From GCA-020343675 sp964462945 (GTDB lineage: Bacteria > Planctomycetota > Phycisphaerae > Sedimentisphaerales > Anaerobacaceae): a stretch of 55,806 nt of DNA. Within the stretch, counting starts at the first letter, position 1. Every line of letters starts with the position of its first letter. Shown in pieces: positions 9,449 through 18,311 of this stretch. The notes beneath the pieces were generated by a model. That model did not search any database, was not told where the DNA came from, and saw only the letters and a list, made by a program, of their open reading frames with translations. The position numbers were made by a program, and so were the translations under genes. The stretch lies in NCBI GenBank assembly GCA_964462945.1, contig CAYWZW010000031.1, positions 1 to 55,806 on the forward strand, written 5' to 3'.

Positions 9449-10468
9449 ATGATTGACGCAACTGCAATAGACGAAAACCGTCTGGAAGATCTGCTCAGCG
9501 AACCCACTGAGCAGACGAGAAATGCCGTCGCCACTCTGACGGGTGATATTGCCGTATTGGGGGCAGGCGGTAAGATGGGACCGACCTTGGCCATGATGCT
9601 CAGAAAAGCGTCGGGGGGGAGAAACATTTACGCGGTCTCGCGATTCAGCAGCCATGCTGTCCGCAGCAGGATCGAGCAGGCTCACGTTACGACTATCGAG
9701 GCGGATCTCCTCGATGAGTCAATCTATCAGAGATTGCCCGACGCGGAAAACGTGTTCTATCTGGCCGGCATGAAGTTTGGAGCGACCGGCAATCAACCGT
9801 TGACATGGGCGATGAATAGTTATGTGCCGGCACTGGCAGCACGGCATTTTAGAGACTCACGAATCGTGGTGTTTTCGACCGGCAACGTTTATCCTCTCGT
9901 TGACATTACCAGTCGCGGAGCCTCTGAGAAAACGCCACCCGAACCGATTGGCGAATATGCTCAATCATGTCTCGCCAGGGAAAGGATGTTTGAGTATTTT
10001 TCGGGGCTTTACAGTACGCCGGTGACACTGGTTAGACTCAACTACGCCAACGAGCCTCGATACGGCATTATCGTGGACCTGACCCTGAAGATATTGAACG
10101 ATGAGCCTATTGACCTGACGATGGGCGCAGTCAATCTCATCTGGCAGAGAGATGCCAACGATTATATCATCCGCGCTATCACTTTGGCCAAATCGCCGCC
10201 GGCTGTCCTGAACGTCGCCGGACCCGATACAATGCCCATCCGCCGGCTGGCCGAGCTGATCGCTCAGACGCTCGGCAGAAAGCCGAGATTCTGCTCCAAG
10301 GAGGCCGAATCGGCATTGCTCTCGGATGCGTCGTATTGCATGATCGCATTTGGCTACCCGCAGACGTCACTGGAGCAGATGGTTTCCATGATTGCCAATT
10401 GGGTGGCCTCCGGAAAGAAGATTCTGAACAAGCCGACAAAATACGGTGTACGTGACGGCAAATTCTGA
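9449..10468 (+). CDS. NAD-dependent epimerase/dehydratase family protein
   Basis: An extended short-chain dehydrogenase of about 339 residues. The Rossmann nucleotide-binding loop is VLGAGGKMGPTLA near residue 35. Later come FYLAGMKFG, VVFSTGNVYPL (the Ser/Thr position of the catalytic set) and a C-terminal segment VLNVAGPDTMPIRRLAE typical of sugar-nucleotide epimerase-like enzymes. The usual YxxxK is replaced by IGEYAQSCLARE, so a tyrosine is present but the lysine is not obvious. That leaves the catalytic chemistry uncertain. A TTG at 9443 is an alternative start, with GGGAGG at 9433-9438 serving either. The gene lies 12 bases before the aldolase-like gene, in an apparent operon with the Nramp-like transporter; a shared catabolic pathway is inferred. 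Confidence 0.85.
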   Translation: MIDATAIDENRLEDLLSEPTEQTRNAVATLTGDIAVLGAGGKMGPTLAMMLRKASGGRNIYAVSRFSSHAVRSRIEQAHVTTIEADLLDESIYQRLPDAENVFYLAGMKFGATGNQPLTWAMNSYVPALAARHFRDSRIVVFSTGNVYPLVDITSRGASEKTPPEPIGEYAQSCLARERMFEYFSGLYSTPVTLVRLNYANEPRYGIIVDLTLKILNDEPIDLTMGAVNLIWQRDANDYIIRAITLAKSPPAVLNVAGPDTMPIRRLAELIAQTLGRKPRFCSKEAESALLSDASYCMIAFGYPQTSLEQMVSMIANWVASGKKILNKPTKYGVRDGKF

Positions 10469-10480
10469 GGATATTATCCC

Positions 10481-11548
10481 ATGATCGACTCGCGTATCGC
10501 CCATCAGTTCCGTTTAGGGTGTGTTATCCCGGCTCATCCGCTGGCCTTGCAGGCGGACAACCAAATCGACGAGCGTCACCAGAGGGCACTGACGCGGTAC
10601 TACTTAGCCGCCGGCGCCGGGGGCCTGGCTGTTGGCGTTCACACGACGCAATTTGCCATCCACGAACCTAAAGTGGGGTTGTACCCTCCGGTCCTGGAAT
10701 TGGCAATGGAGACGGCCCGACAGTTTGCGCTATCGGCAAAGCAAGCAGGGCCGATAATGATCGCGGGGATCGTGGGCGATACCCGGCAGGCGGTGAAAGA
10801 GGCAAGTTTGGCTCGGGAGCTTGGGTATCATCTCGGATTGCTTTCCCTTACGGCCCTGAGGGGAAAATCTATTGGCGAATGGATAGATCACTGCCGGGAG
10901 GTCGCCGAGGTGATGCCGATTATGGGGTTTTATTTGCAGGAGACGATAAGCCGAATGGCGCTGCCCACCGAGTTTTGGCATAAGCTCGTTGCGATACCAA
11001 ACGTGCTTGCGATAAAAATTGCGCCGTTCAATAGGTACCAGACTCTCGACGTGCTTGAAGCGGTTGCTCGCTCCGGCAGGGCCGACGAAATCGCGCTATA
11101 CACCGGTAACGACGACAATATTATTCTCGATTTGCTCACGCGGTATGAGTTTAACGTTGAGGGTCGAACAGTGCCGCTGCAAATTGTCGGCGGATTGTTG
11201 GGCCAGTGGGCCTGCTGGACAAAAAAGGCGGTCGAACAGCTTGCTCGCATCGATGCCGTACGAAAAGCCAAGACCCAGGTCCCCCATGACCTGCTGACGT
11301 TGGCCAGCCAAATGACGTTGGCCAACAAGGCGATTTTCGATGCTGATAACCATTTTGCCGGGTGCATTCCGGGCATATCATACGTATTGAGACGCCAGGG
11401 TCTTATGAAGGAGGTCAGAACACTCGACGCCAAAGAGCAACTCTCATCCCGACAAGCCGACAGGATAGACGAAGTAGTACGTTGCTACCCACAACTTACA
11501 GATGATGACTTCGTCAAAGAGAATCTTCATAGATGGCTGGAATGTTGA
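10481..11548 (+). CDS. Dihydrodipicolinate synthase (DapA)-like aldolase
   Basis: A 355-residue TIM-barrel protein of the DapA/N-acetylneuraminate-lyase superfamily. Family features are AAGAGGLAVGVHTTQF near the N-terminus, a YLQ near VMPIMGFYLQE at the usual tyrosine region, and the Schiff-base lysine candidate in NVLAIKIAPF. These class I aldolases cleave or form 2-oxo-acids. The sequence is longer than true DapA (about 290) and the partner genes are not lysine-pathway genes, so a role in sugar-acid or related catabolism is more likely than lysine synthesis. It follows the epimerase gene by 12 bases. Start ATG 10481; the upstream site GAGGATATT is moderate. Confidence 0.85.
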   Translation: MIDSRIAHQFRLGCVIPAHPLALQADNQIDERHQRALTRYYLAAGAGGLAVGVHTTQFAIHEPKVGLYPPVLELAMETARQFALSAKQAGPIMIAGIVGDTRQAVKEASLARELGYHLGLLSLTALRGKSIGEWIDHCREVAEVMPIMGFYLQETISRMALPTEFWHKLVAIPNVLAIKIAPFNRYQTLDVLEAVARSGRADEIALYTGNDDNIILDLLTRYEFNVEGRTVPLQIVGGLLGQWACWTKKAVEQLARIDAVRKAKTQVPHDLLTLASQMTLANKAIFDADNHFAGCIPGISYVLRRQGLMKEVRTLDAKEQLSSRQADRIDEVVRCYPQLTDDDFVKENLHRWLEC

Positions 11549-11667
11549 GAGGACTTTTCCTGTCAGGAATATGCTCGATGCCTGATTTTTTCCTTAACCG
11601 AGCCGATTCTTATTCCGATACACTTTAGAAACGAATGGAAAGATGCGCTATATTGAGAGAGTCAGAA

Positions 11668-12027
11668 ATGGCAATTCGGAACCTATCGGAAGACGTTATT
11701 CTTGTCGAGCTGCCCTCTGACGGGTCAAAAAGGGCCGACGAGCTTAAAACAGTCAACGAAATCCTCAGCGGGAATTGCAGGTGCGACGTCATCGTCGATT
11801 TTTCCAAAGTTGAGATCATAAACTCCTGGAACGTCAGTAATCTCCTGATTTTGAGAAGCTTGTTGGAGGACTCCGGGCATCGGCTTATTCTGTGCAATGT
11901 TACTACGGTGACCAAATGTATCTTCGTGGTAGCCGGCCTTAGCGAGGTTTTTGCCTTTGCCGATGACCGCGCTGCTGCGTTGGCGATAATCCAGAGCCCG
12001 AAGTCGCCGGCACACGCCAACCCTTAG
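11668..12027 (+). CDS. STAS-domain protein (anti-sigma-factor-antagonist-like)
   Basis: A protein of about 119 residues with a single STAS fold: VILVELPSD, the core strand CDVIVDFSKVEIINSWNVSN, and a C-terminal helix AFADDRAAALAII. In SpoIIAA-type antagonists the serine after the central strand is phosphorylated by a partner kinase. Here a serine lies in INSWN, shifted slightly from the usual DSSG, so phospho-regulation is possible but unproven. No anti-sigma factor or phosphatase gene lies next to it. ATG 11668 follows GAGAGAG; an ATG at 11635 in the same frame would add eleven residues and has no ribosome site. Location is probably cytoplasmic. Confidence 0.75.
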   Translation: MAIRNLSEDVILVELPSDGSKRADELKTVNEILSGNCRCDVIVDFSKVEIINSWNVSNLLILRSLLEDSGHRLILCNVTTVTKCIFVVAGLSEVFAFADDRAAALAIIQSPKSPAHANP

Positions 12028-12217
12028 CCGTCCCTGAGTCTCTTAGTCCATTCCCCCGGCTCCGGTCCGGGAATTTGCCGTCCCGAACTATCGATACCAC
12101 GGCAGCCCCACAACTGCTTGAGCCAGGCCTTTTTGACAGACGAACCCATGGACAGGCAACGGCCCTGCCTGCTTCTTCAAGCGCATGAGCGACTCAAGGG
12201 TCGGCGAACAAACCACC

Positions 12218-12246
12218 TTGACCCTCTCGTGTGTTGGGGCTATACT
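12218..12246 (+). promoter_or_regulatory. Sigma70-type promoter for the aldo/keto reductase
   Basis: TTGACC (12218-12223), 17-base spacer, TATACT (12241-12246). It gives a leader of about 65 bases to ATG 12319, and it argues against the longer reading frame that begins at 12118. Confidence 0.6.
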
Positions 12247-12318
12247 GTTGACTGTAAAGACTCTTGTCGTACTCGCTGCGAAGTACTGAACAGGCATATT
12301 CCGGAAAGGAGAAGACGC

Positions 12319-13488
12319 ATGAGCACAGACAACATTTCGAGACGCACTTTTATCCAAAATACCTCGTTGGTCAGCGCTGCGACCATTGCCGCGGCCCTCA
12401 CAAACGCTGCGTGCTCCTCCACCCGAGCAGCCGATAAAGGGGCCACGGACACCTCAAAGATCCTCAACTACAACCCGAATATGGGTTACCGCCGATTAGG
12501 TAAGACGGGATTGATAATTTCCGAGGTCAGCCTGGGTGGACACTGGAGAGCACCCTGGAGAGACCAAAGCGGCGGCTGGTGGTGGGGCAAGTTTACTAAC
12601 GAGCAGGTGCCCGACGACGTGGCCCAAAACCGAACGCAGGCCGTTTCCAGAGCGATAGAGTGCGGGATGAACTACCTGGACATCACCGGGGCAGAGGAAT
12701 GTTTATGCTATGGCGCCGCGATCAAGGGCCGTCGAGAGAAAATGACCGTCGGGGCCGATGATTCCAAGCTGTCTCCGCGACGCGATGAATACTGTAACGT
12801 CGATGCCCAGGTCCACAACGTCGAAGAATGCCTGCGCCACATCGGAACGGATTACCTGGACATTTGGCGTGTTCAGGCCAAAATGGACGGAACCAATACG
12901 GATGCCGACGTGGAAGCCATGATTGGGGCTTTCCAGAAGCTGCACAAGGCCGGGAAGGTGCGTCATTTTGGCATCTCTTCCCACAGCCGACCATGGGCCA
13001 GGCACGTTATCGAAAAGTACCCCGAGGTTGAGATGTTCATTTTCCCGTGCACGGCCAAGACCAGGCAGGCGGGTCAGCCGGCGACGTCGCAGAATATCGA
13101 AGAGGTCAACGCCGGCTACGGGCCCGACGACAAGAGTGTGTTCCAGTCGCTGCGCGAGCAGGATGTCGGGTTGATTACGATAAAGCCGTTCTTCGGCGGC
13201 AGCCTTTTGGCGAGTAACGGCAAGCTGAAGCTGGGCGTGGGCAGCAAAGAAGACAACGATCTTGCACGGCTGACGCTGCAGTGTATCCTCAATTTGAATG
13301 ACGCGGTGACCAGCGTGATACCGGGACTCTCGACGGTCTATGAAGTTGAGAACGCCGCCCGGGCTTCGTACACACGTCCCCTTGGACAGACGGCGGCGGA
13401 CAGGGCCTGGCTCGAGCGCATTACAGAGGAGCGATGGGCCGCCCTGCCTCAGGAATACGCGTGGCTAAGGGATTGGCAAATCGTTTAG
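12319..13488 (+). CDS. TAT-exported aldo/keto reductase
   Basis: A 389-residue protein starting with a twin-arginine signal (NISRRTFIQN, then an alanine-rich hydrophobic run ending TNAACSS). The cysteine could be a lipobox residue, but the -3 position is unusual. The mature part is an NADPH-dependent aldo/keto-reductase barrel: YRRLGKTGLIISEVSLGGHW, LDITGAEEC where the catalytic Asp-Tyr would lie, HNVEECLRHIGTDYLDIW, and RHFGISSH. The usual Tyr after the Asp is not evident (ITGAEECLCYG), so reductase activity is uncertain. ATG 12319 has AAAGGAG at a good distance. Such TAT-borne AKRs are common in planctomycetes and are thought to act on sugars in the periplasm. The gene is monocistronic, facing the convergent purQ. 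Confidence 0.85.
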   Translation: MSTDNISRRTFIQNTSLVSAATIAAALTNAACSSTRAADKGATDTSKILNYNPNMGYRRLGKTGLIISEVSLGGHWRAPWRDQSGGWWWGKFTNEQVPDDVAQNRTQAVSRAIECGMNYLDITGAEECLCYGAAIKGRREKMTVGADDSKLSPRRDEYCNVDAQVHNVEECLRHIGTDYLDIWRVQAKMDGTNTDADVEAMIGAFQKLHKAGKVRHFGISSHSRPWARHVIEKYPEVEMFIFPCTAKTRQAGQPATSQNIEEVNAGYGPDDKSVFQSLREQDVGLITIKPFFGGSLLASNGKLKLGVGSKEDNDLARLTLQCILNLNDAVTSVIPGLSTVYEVENAARASYTRPLGQTAADRAWLERITEERWAALPQEYAWLRDWQIV

Positions 13489-13555
13489 CGATATGATCTG
13501 CTGAGTTTCGGGTCGGACGCCCTGCGAGAGAACGAACGTAGATTCGTCCGGCTTC

Positions 13556-14374
13556 TCAGACGCAGGGGCTTGAGACGCTTGAACGGCGATTTGCGAGGTT
13601 TCTTTGCACGTACTTGACGGCGTTCCTGAAGATTGTCATCCCATCGCTATCGACATTTTTCAACCGGCTCCAGCGCGGATGCTGAGTCGGTCTTACAAAG
13701 CGCTCCGGATGAGGCATCAGCCCCAGGACTCGACCGGTGGTGTCCGTCAATCCGGCTATCGAATCCACGGACCCATTCGGGTTGATAGGATAATCACCTT
13801 CATTGCCGTTTTCATCCACATACTTGAACGCAATGTGCCCCTCACCCTTCAATAGCTCCAGCGTTGCGTTGTCTTTGGTAACAACCTTGCCCTCTCCGTG
13901 GGCTATCGGCAAGTAGATCTGCCTGCCGGGTTCAATGAAAACGCACTTCTCGCTCCGGGGGGCCAGATAAACCCATCTATCCTCGAACTTGCCGCTGTCG
14001 TTGTAAGTTACGGTCACATCTTCCTGCCGCCTCGCTGAGTTGTGGCCCGGCAGGATCCCGGTCTTGACCAGCACCTGGAAGCCGTTGCAGATTCCCAGCA
14101 CAAGTTTGCCCTCTTCAATAAAGTCCTGTACCGGCTCGAACAGGTGGTGCATAATCTGGTTCGCAAGGATCTTGCCCGCAGCGACGTCGTCGCCATAGCT
14201 GAACCCGCCGGGAATAACCATGATTTGAAATTCATCCAGAAGACTCTTGTTTTCTATGATCCTGTTGATATGCACACGCTGTGCCCTGGCCCCGGCCAGC
14301 TCCAGCGCATGCTCGGTCTCCATATCGCAGTTTATCCCCGCGGCCCGCAACACTATCGCCTGAACTTCTGCCAT
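13556..14374 (-). CDS. purQ: Phosphoribosylformylglycinamidine synthase, glutaminase subunit PurQ
   Basis: A 272-residue class I glutamine amidotransferase that hydrolyses glutamine and passes ammonia to PurL in step four of purine synthesis. Visible marks are VLRAAGINCDMETEHA at the N-terminus, MVIPGGFSYGDDVAAGK, the nucleophile cysteine in GICNGFQVLVKTG, HGEGKVV, and the catalytic His-x-Glu in MPHPERF. A Shine-Dalgarno AAGGTGA precedes ATG 14374. It lies 45 bases downstream of the PurS-PurL fusion gene and is probably co-transcribed with it. Length fits the longer PurQ type found with fused or small PurL. Confidence 0.95.
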   Translation of the reverse strand: MAEVQAIVLRAAGINCDMETEHALELAGARAQRVHINRIIENKSLLDEFQIMVIPGGFSYGDDVAAGKILANQIMHHLFEPVQDFIEEGKLVLGICNGFQVLVKTGILPGHNSARRQEDVTVTYNDSGKFEDRWVYLAPRSEKCVFIEPGRQIYLPIAHGEGKVVTKDNATLELLKGEGHIAFKYVDENGNEGDYPINPNGSVDSIAGLTDTTGRVLGLMPHPERFVRPTQHPRWSRLKNVDSDGMTIFRNAVKYVQRNLANRRSSVSSPCV

Positions 14375-14419
14375 CTTTCACCTTTCTGCGTTACTTCATC
14401 CCGCTGTAACTGCTTCTGG

Positions 14420-17302
14420 CTACCAGTCAAACGGTTTCTGCCACGCCCGCTTCAATGAGTCTATATCAGAGTCGATAGCCGCCTTGCCGTCTTCCGCCTG
14501 GATAACGAGCTTTTTGTCTTCCGTCACCCTTCCGATTTGGCCGAACGGCAAATTGAGCATAAGTTTGGCAAACGCATCGTATTTTTCCGGCTGAACTTCC
14601 ACAATGTAGCGGCTGTTTGATTCGCTGAACAGTTGTGCATCGACTCGGCAGCAATCTTTGCTTCTGGGCAGCCCTCGCAAGTCCGCTTTTATCCCGAGCC
14701 CCCCGGCAAAGGCCATCTCCGCCAGGGCCACAGCTAATCCGCCCTCGGAACAATCATGGCAGCTAACGATAAGCCCCCCGGCCATTGCAGCGGCAATCTT
14801 CCGCGCGATTTTAGGGGCTGTTCCGAGGTCCAACCTTGGAACATTGGCCCCGAGATGCCCTGCTATCTTGTAGTAATGTGAGCCGCCCAACTCATTTTTC
14901 GTCTCGCCCACGACAAAAAGCAGGTTTGAAGCCGCCTTCGCATCCATCGTGACGCACTTGTTGATGTCGTCAACGATTGAGATCGCGCTTATTAGAAGCG
15001 TCGCTGGAATGGATATTTGCGTGCCGTCCTCGCACGCGAATTCATTATTGAGTGAATCCTTGCCGGAGATGAAAGGGGCGTCGAAAGCCATCGCTCCGTC
15101 GTAGCAAGCCTGGGCAGCTCTGACCAACGGGCCCAATGTTTCCGGCTTCGTGCAGTCGCCCCAGCAGAAATTATCCAACAGCGCGACCCTGTCAACCCTG
15201 CCGCCCACAGAAACCAGGTTCCTGACGGCCTCGTCGATTCCCGCCAAAGCCATCCAGTAGGGGTCGATATCCCCGTACAGCGGGTTCATCCCACAGCTAA
15301 TCGCCAGACCTTTGTCCGAGTCGAACTTCGGCTGTATCACGGCCGCGTCAGAGGGCCCGTCGTTGCTCGCACCGGTCAGGGGCTTGACGACCGACCCCCC
15401 CTGCACCTCATGGTCGTACTGACGGATGACCCACTCCTTGCTGGCGACGTTGTAAGATGAAAGAATTCCCAGCAGGTCATTGTTGTAGCTGTCCTTCTCG
15501 GGAATGCTCGGCTCGGTGAGCTTGGGCGTTTTCCAGACGGCCTTGCGAGAGTACTTGGGCACGCCGTTGTGCAGAAACTCCATGTCCAGCTCGCCGACCT
15601 GCTGGCCGTTGTACCGCAGCTTCAATTTCTTGTCGTCAGTAAATTTACCGATCACGGTTGACTCGACGTTCTCCCCGTCGAAGATTTTTGTTATCGCCTC
15701 CAAATTCTCAGGCTTGACGGCGATGACCATCCTCTCCTGTGCCTCACTGATCCAGATCTCCGTATAGCTCAGGCCGGCATACTTAAGTGGAGCTTTCTCC
15801 AAATCCACCTCCGCCCCGATGTCTTCGCCCATTTCTCCTACGGCGCTGCTCAACCCGCCGGCACCGCAATCCGTAATGGCCTCATACAGCCCCGCTTGGT
15901 TTGCCTGGATCAGAACATCCAACATCTTCTTTTCAGTGATCGGGTTGCCGATTTGTACAGCGTGGGAAAAGATGGTCTCATGCTCGTGCGTCATTTGGCC
16001 GCTTGAGAAGGTCGCCCCGTGTATGCCGTCTCTTCCGATGCGTCCTCCAACCATCACAATCAGGTTGCCACTCTGTGGATTCTTGACACACTTGTTTCTG
16101 TCCATGATGCCGATATTGCCGCAGTAAACCAGAGGATTAGCCAAGTATCTATCGTCGAAATAGATGGCGCCATTGACCGTTGGAATTCCCATTCTGTTGC
16201 CGTAGTCGCGGACGCCCGCCACGACCCCTTTCATAATCCTCCTGGGGTGCAGGACTCCCTTGGGAACGTCCTGGAGCTTCTTGTCGGGCTCGCCGAAGCA
16301 GAAGATGTCCGTATTGGCGATGGGTCTGGCCCCCAGGCCGGTTCCCATCGGGTCGCGGATCACGCCGCCTATGCCCGTGGCGGACCCGCCGTAAGGATCG
16401 AGTGCCGAGGGGTGATTGTGGGTTTCCACTTTGAAACATATCGCCGAGTCCTCATCGAACTCGACGACGCCGGCATTATCAGCAAAAACGGATATGCACC
16501 AATCCTTGCCGAGCTGTTTGGTGGCTTTGAAGACGGTATCTTTCAGTAAATCGTCAAAATACACCTGCTGCCCGTCCGCTGACATATCAACGGAGCTCTT
16601 GAGCGTCTTGTGCACGCAGTGTTCGCTCCAGGTCTGGGCAATGGATTCGAGCTCAATGTCGGCAGGCTCTCTGCCAAGGTCTCGATAGTACCTCTGAATT
16701 GTCTGCATCTCGACCAGATTCAGAAACAAATCCTTCTCCTTGCTCAGGGCTGCCAGCCCATCGTCGTCGAGGTCGCGTATGGGCCAATGAACGATCTGCA
16801 ACTCGTACGGCTTCAGATGCGGGCTTGGAGGTTCCTCGTCGTTGCCTATAATGCAATCTTCGATGCAATCGTTCGCCAGAAGCTTCTTTGTTATGGTCTG
16901 CGTCTGGCTCTGCGTAATATCACCTAAGAGGACATACTTTCGGGCGGTTCGCACATTGTGGGCCCTGACTCCCATATCGGCGACGGCGGCCATCACGGAT
17001 TCAGCAACGGGGTCGGTTACGCCGCTTTTGAGATGGACTTCAATGAGTGTTGCCTTCGCCAAGCCGGCGGGCGGGCCGCTTCTGCCTATGTAGTACTCTT
17101 CGCAGACCGGGTCGGTCAGAAGCTCTCGCGCCACGTGCTCGGCAGAATCCCTGTCGAAGTCCGCCTCGATAAGAAAGACCCTGGCGGATTGCACTGCCTG
17201 CACCGAACCGATACCCAGCTCTGCGATGTCCTCCAAGACGCTCTTGCCATGCACATCGGCAAAGCCCGGCTTATTAATGACCTCAAAACGCCATTCCTTC
17301 AC
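14420..17302 (-). CDS. purL: Phosphoribosylformylglycinamidine synthase, PurS-like/PurL fusion
   Basis: This 960-residue protein uses ATP and PurQ-derived ammonia to convert FGAR to FGAM in the cytoplasm. Residues 1-80 and 83-160 look like two PurS-like modules in tandem (VHGKSVLEDIAELGIGSVQAV and TDPVAESVMAAVADMGVRAHN), so the structural subunit is fused in front. The PurL body follows, with SEHCVHKTL, the ATP-binding HNHPSALDPYGGSATG near residue 293, DCGAGGLSSAVGEMGE, and SCHDCSEGGLAVALAEMAF in the second half. Small PurL is about 740 residues and the one-chain enzyme about 1290, so the size fits a PurS-PurL fusion with separate PurQ. The GTG start overlaps the tyrA stop as GTGA (17299-17302), implying translational coupling. 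Confidence 0.93.
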   Translation of the reverse strand: MKEWRFEVINKPGFADVHGKSVLEDIAELGIGSVQAVQSARVFLIEADFDRDSAEHVARELLTDPVCEEYYIGRSGPPAGLAKATLIEVHLKSGVTDPVAESVMAAVADMGVRAHNVRTARKYVLLGDITQSQTQTITKKLLANDCIEDCIIGNDEEPPSPHLKPYELQIVHWPIRDLDDDGLAALSKEKDLFLNLVEMQTIQRYYRDLGREPADIELESIAQTWSEHCVHKTLKSSVDMSADGQQVYFDDLLKDTVFKATKQLGKDWCISVFADNAGVVEFDEDSAICFKVETHNHPSALDPYGGSATGIGGVIRDPMGTGLGARPIANTDIFCFGEPDKKLQDVPKGVLHPRRIMKGVVAGVRDYGNRMGIPTVNGAIYFDDRYLANPLVYCGNIGIMDRNKCVKNPQSGNLIVMVGGRIGRDGIHGATFSSGQMTHEHETIFSHAVQIGNPITEKKMLDVLIQANQAGLYEAITDCGAGGLSSAVGEMGEDIGAEVDLEKAPLKYAGLSYTEIWISEAQERMVIAVKPENLEAITKIFDGENVESTVIGKFTDDKKLKLRYNGQQVGELDMEFLHNGVPKYSRKAVWKTPKLTEPSIPEKDSYNNDLLGILSSYNVASKEWVIRQYDHEVQGGSVVKPLTGASNDGPSDAAVIQPKFDSDKGLAISCGMNPLYGDIDPYWMALAGIDEAVRNLVSVGGRVDRVALLDNFCWGDCTKPETLGPLVRAAQACYDGAMAFDAPFISGKDSLNNEFACEDGTQISIPATLLISAISIVDDINKCVTMDAKAASNLLFVVGETKNELGGSHYYKIAGHLGANVPRLDLGTAPKIARKIAAAMAGGLIVSCHDCSEGGLAVALAEMAFAGGLGIKADLRGLPRSKDCCRVDAQLFSESNSRYIVEVQPEKYDAFAKLMLNLPFGQIGRVTEDKKLVIQAEDGKAAIDSDIDSLKRAWQKPFDW

Positions 17303-18180
17303 GATATTATTTCCTTCTTCTTGATCTTATAGTCAATAAGCGCCGCCCGTTTAGCTCTTGCTTTCTCAAGCAGCTTTTCGATTTCTTTTTCGTCCCTGTT
17401 TTCGATCGCCCTCTTGAGTCTCGTCAATTGAGCGATAACCTGGTCGATGCCTCTTATGGTGTTGCTCGCATTTGTCAGCAGGACATCAGCCCATATATTA
17501 GCCGGTCCCGACGCGATTCTTGACGTATCCATGAAGCCTTTGCCTGCAAATTGAAGGTCTGCTTTGCGGTTGGCGTTCATCAGTGCCGCAGCCGTGATAT
17601 GCGGCAGGTGGCTCACATTTGCGAAGACTCTATCGTGCTCACGTGGCGTCATCGACTTGACAGAACAGCCAAGTTTCGACCAGAAGCTCTCCAGCGTTTG
17701 CACGGCCTGCCGGTTTGTGTTTCTTGTCGTTGTCAAAATGCACACCGCCTGGTCGAACAAATCATCTCTGGCAAATTCGACGCCTCTCTGCTCGGAGCCG
17801 ACAATTGGATGCGAACCCACGTAGTGCACGGTCCTGGGCAGCTTCTTTGCGGCCCAACGGTGCGGCAGAACTTTGGTCGAGCCGACGTCCGTGACGATAC
17901 AGTCACGTGGCAGCGCATCGGCAATTTCACCGAAGATACTCTCAAACGTGCATATCGGGGTCGCCAATATAACGAGGCTTGCATCAGCTACGCTCCGGCT
18001 CATTTCGTCCACGACCTCGGTTGCCACCGCCAATTGTCTGGCCTTGGTACGAGTAGAGGACCGGTGCGTGTAACCTACCACTTTCATGCCGGCAAACGAG
18101 CGCAGAACCGCCAGGGAAATCGAGGCTCCCAAGAGCCCCAGCCCTATGACGGTTGTTTGCTTTAAATCATTCACAGTCAA
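17299..18180 (-). CDS. tyrA: Prephenate/arogenate dehydrogenase (TyrA family)
   Basis: A 293-residue NAD(P)-dependent enzyme of tyrosine synthesis, decarboxylating prephenate or arogenate. The Rossmann loop is TVIGLGLLGASISLAV, followed by VILATPICTF, VTDVGSTKVLP and the substrate-site block GSHPIVGSEQRGVEFA. The C-terminal helical dimerisation region holds HDRVFANVSHLPHITAAAL. There is no ACT domain. It overlaps the PurS-PurL start by four bases, so aromatic and purine synthesis genes share one transcript. The promoter at 18219-18247 gives a leader of about 30 bases. Substrate preference (prephenate or arogenate) is not decidable here. Confidence 0.92.
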   Translation of the reverse strand: MTVNDLKQTTVIGLGLLGASISLAVLRSFAGMKVVGYTHRSSTRTKARQLAVATEVVDEMSRSVADASLVILATPICTFESIFGEIADALPRDCIVTDVGSTKVLPHRWAAKKLPRTVHYVGSHPIVGSEQRGVEFARDDLFDQAVCILTTTRNTNRQAVQTLESFWSKLGCSVKSMTPREHDRVFANVSHLPHITAAALMNANRKADLQFAGKGFMDTSRIASGPANIWADVLLTNASNTIRGIDQVIAQLTRLKRAIENRDEKEIEKLLEKARAKRAALIDYKIKKKEIIS

Positions 18181-18218
18181 AGCCTTACGAAAGCATACCG
18201 CAGGATAGACTCCCCTAA

Positions 18219-18247
18219 AAGTTACTGCACGACGCCGTACATGTCAA
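18219..18247 (-). promoter_or_regulatory. Sigma70-type promoter for tyrA-purSL-purQ
   Basis: On the minus strand TTGACA (18247-18242), 17-base spacer, TAACTT (18224-18219), about 38 bases before the tyrA start. Confidence 0.6.
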
Positions 18248-18275
18248 TTTTTTTCTTTCATTTGCATTGCTAAAA

Positions 18276-18284
18276 TGCTATGAT
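18276..18284 (+). promoter_or_regulatory. Extended -10 promoter element for accA
   Basis: TGCTATGAT is an extended -10 (TGnTATgAT). The -35 region TTTCAT at 18256 is weak. Predicted transcription starts near 18291, which is downstream of the TTG at 18267 and so favours ATG 18312 as the accA start. Confidence 0.4.
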
Positions 18285-18311
18285 TTTCGCTTTCAGAGAA
18301 GTCTCGCTCGT

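Noticed and set aside
12118..12318. Longer aldo/keto reductase starting at 12118
   Set aside because: The extension lies over the promoter at 12218-12246 and would hide the twin-arginine signal that begins at ATG 12319.
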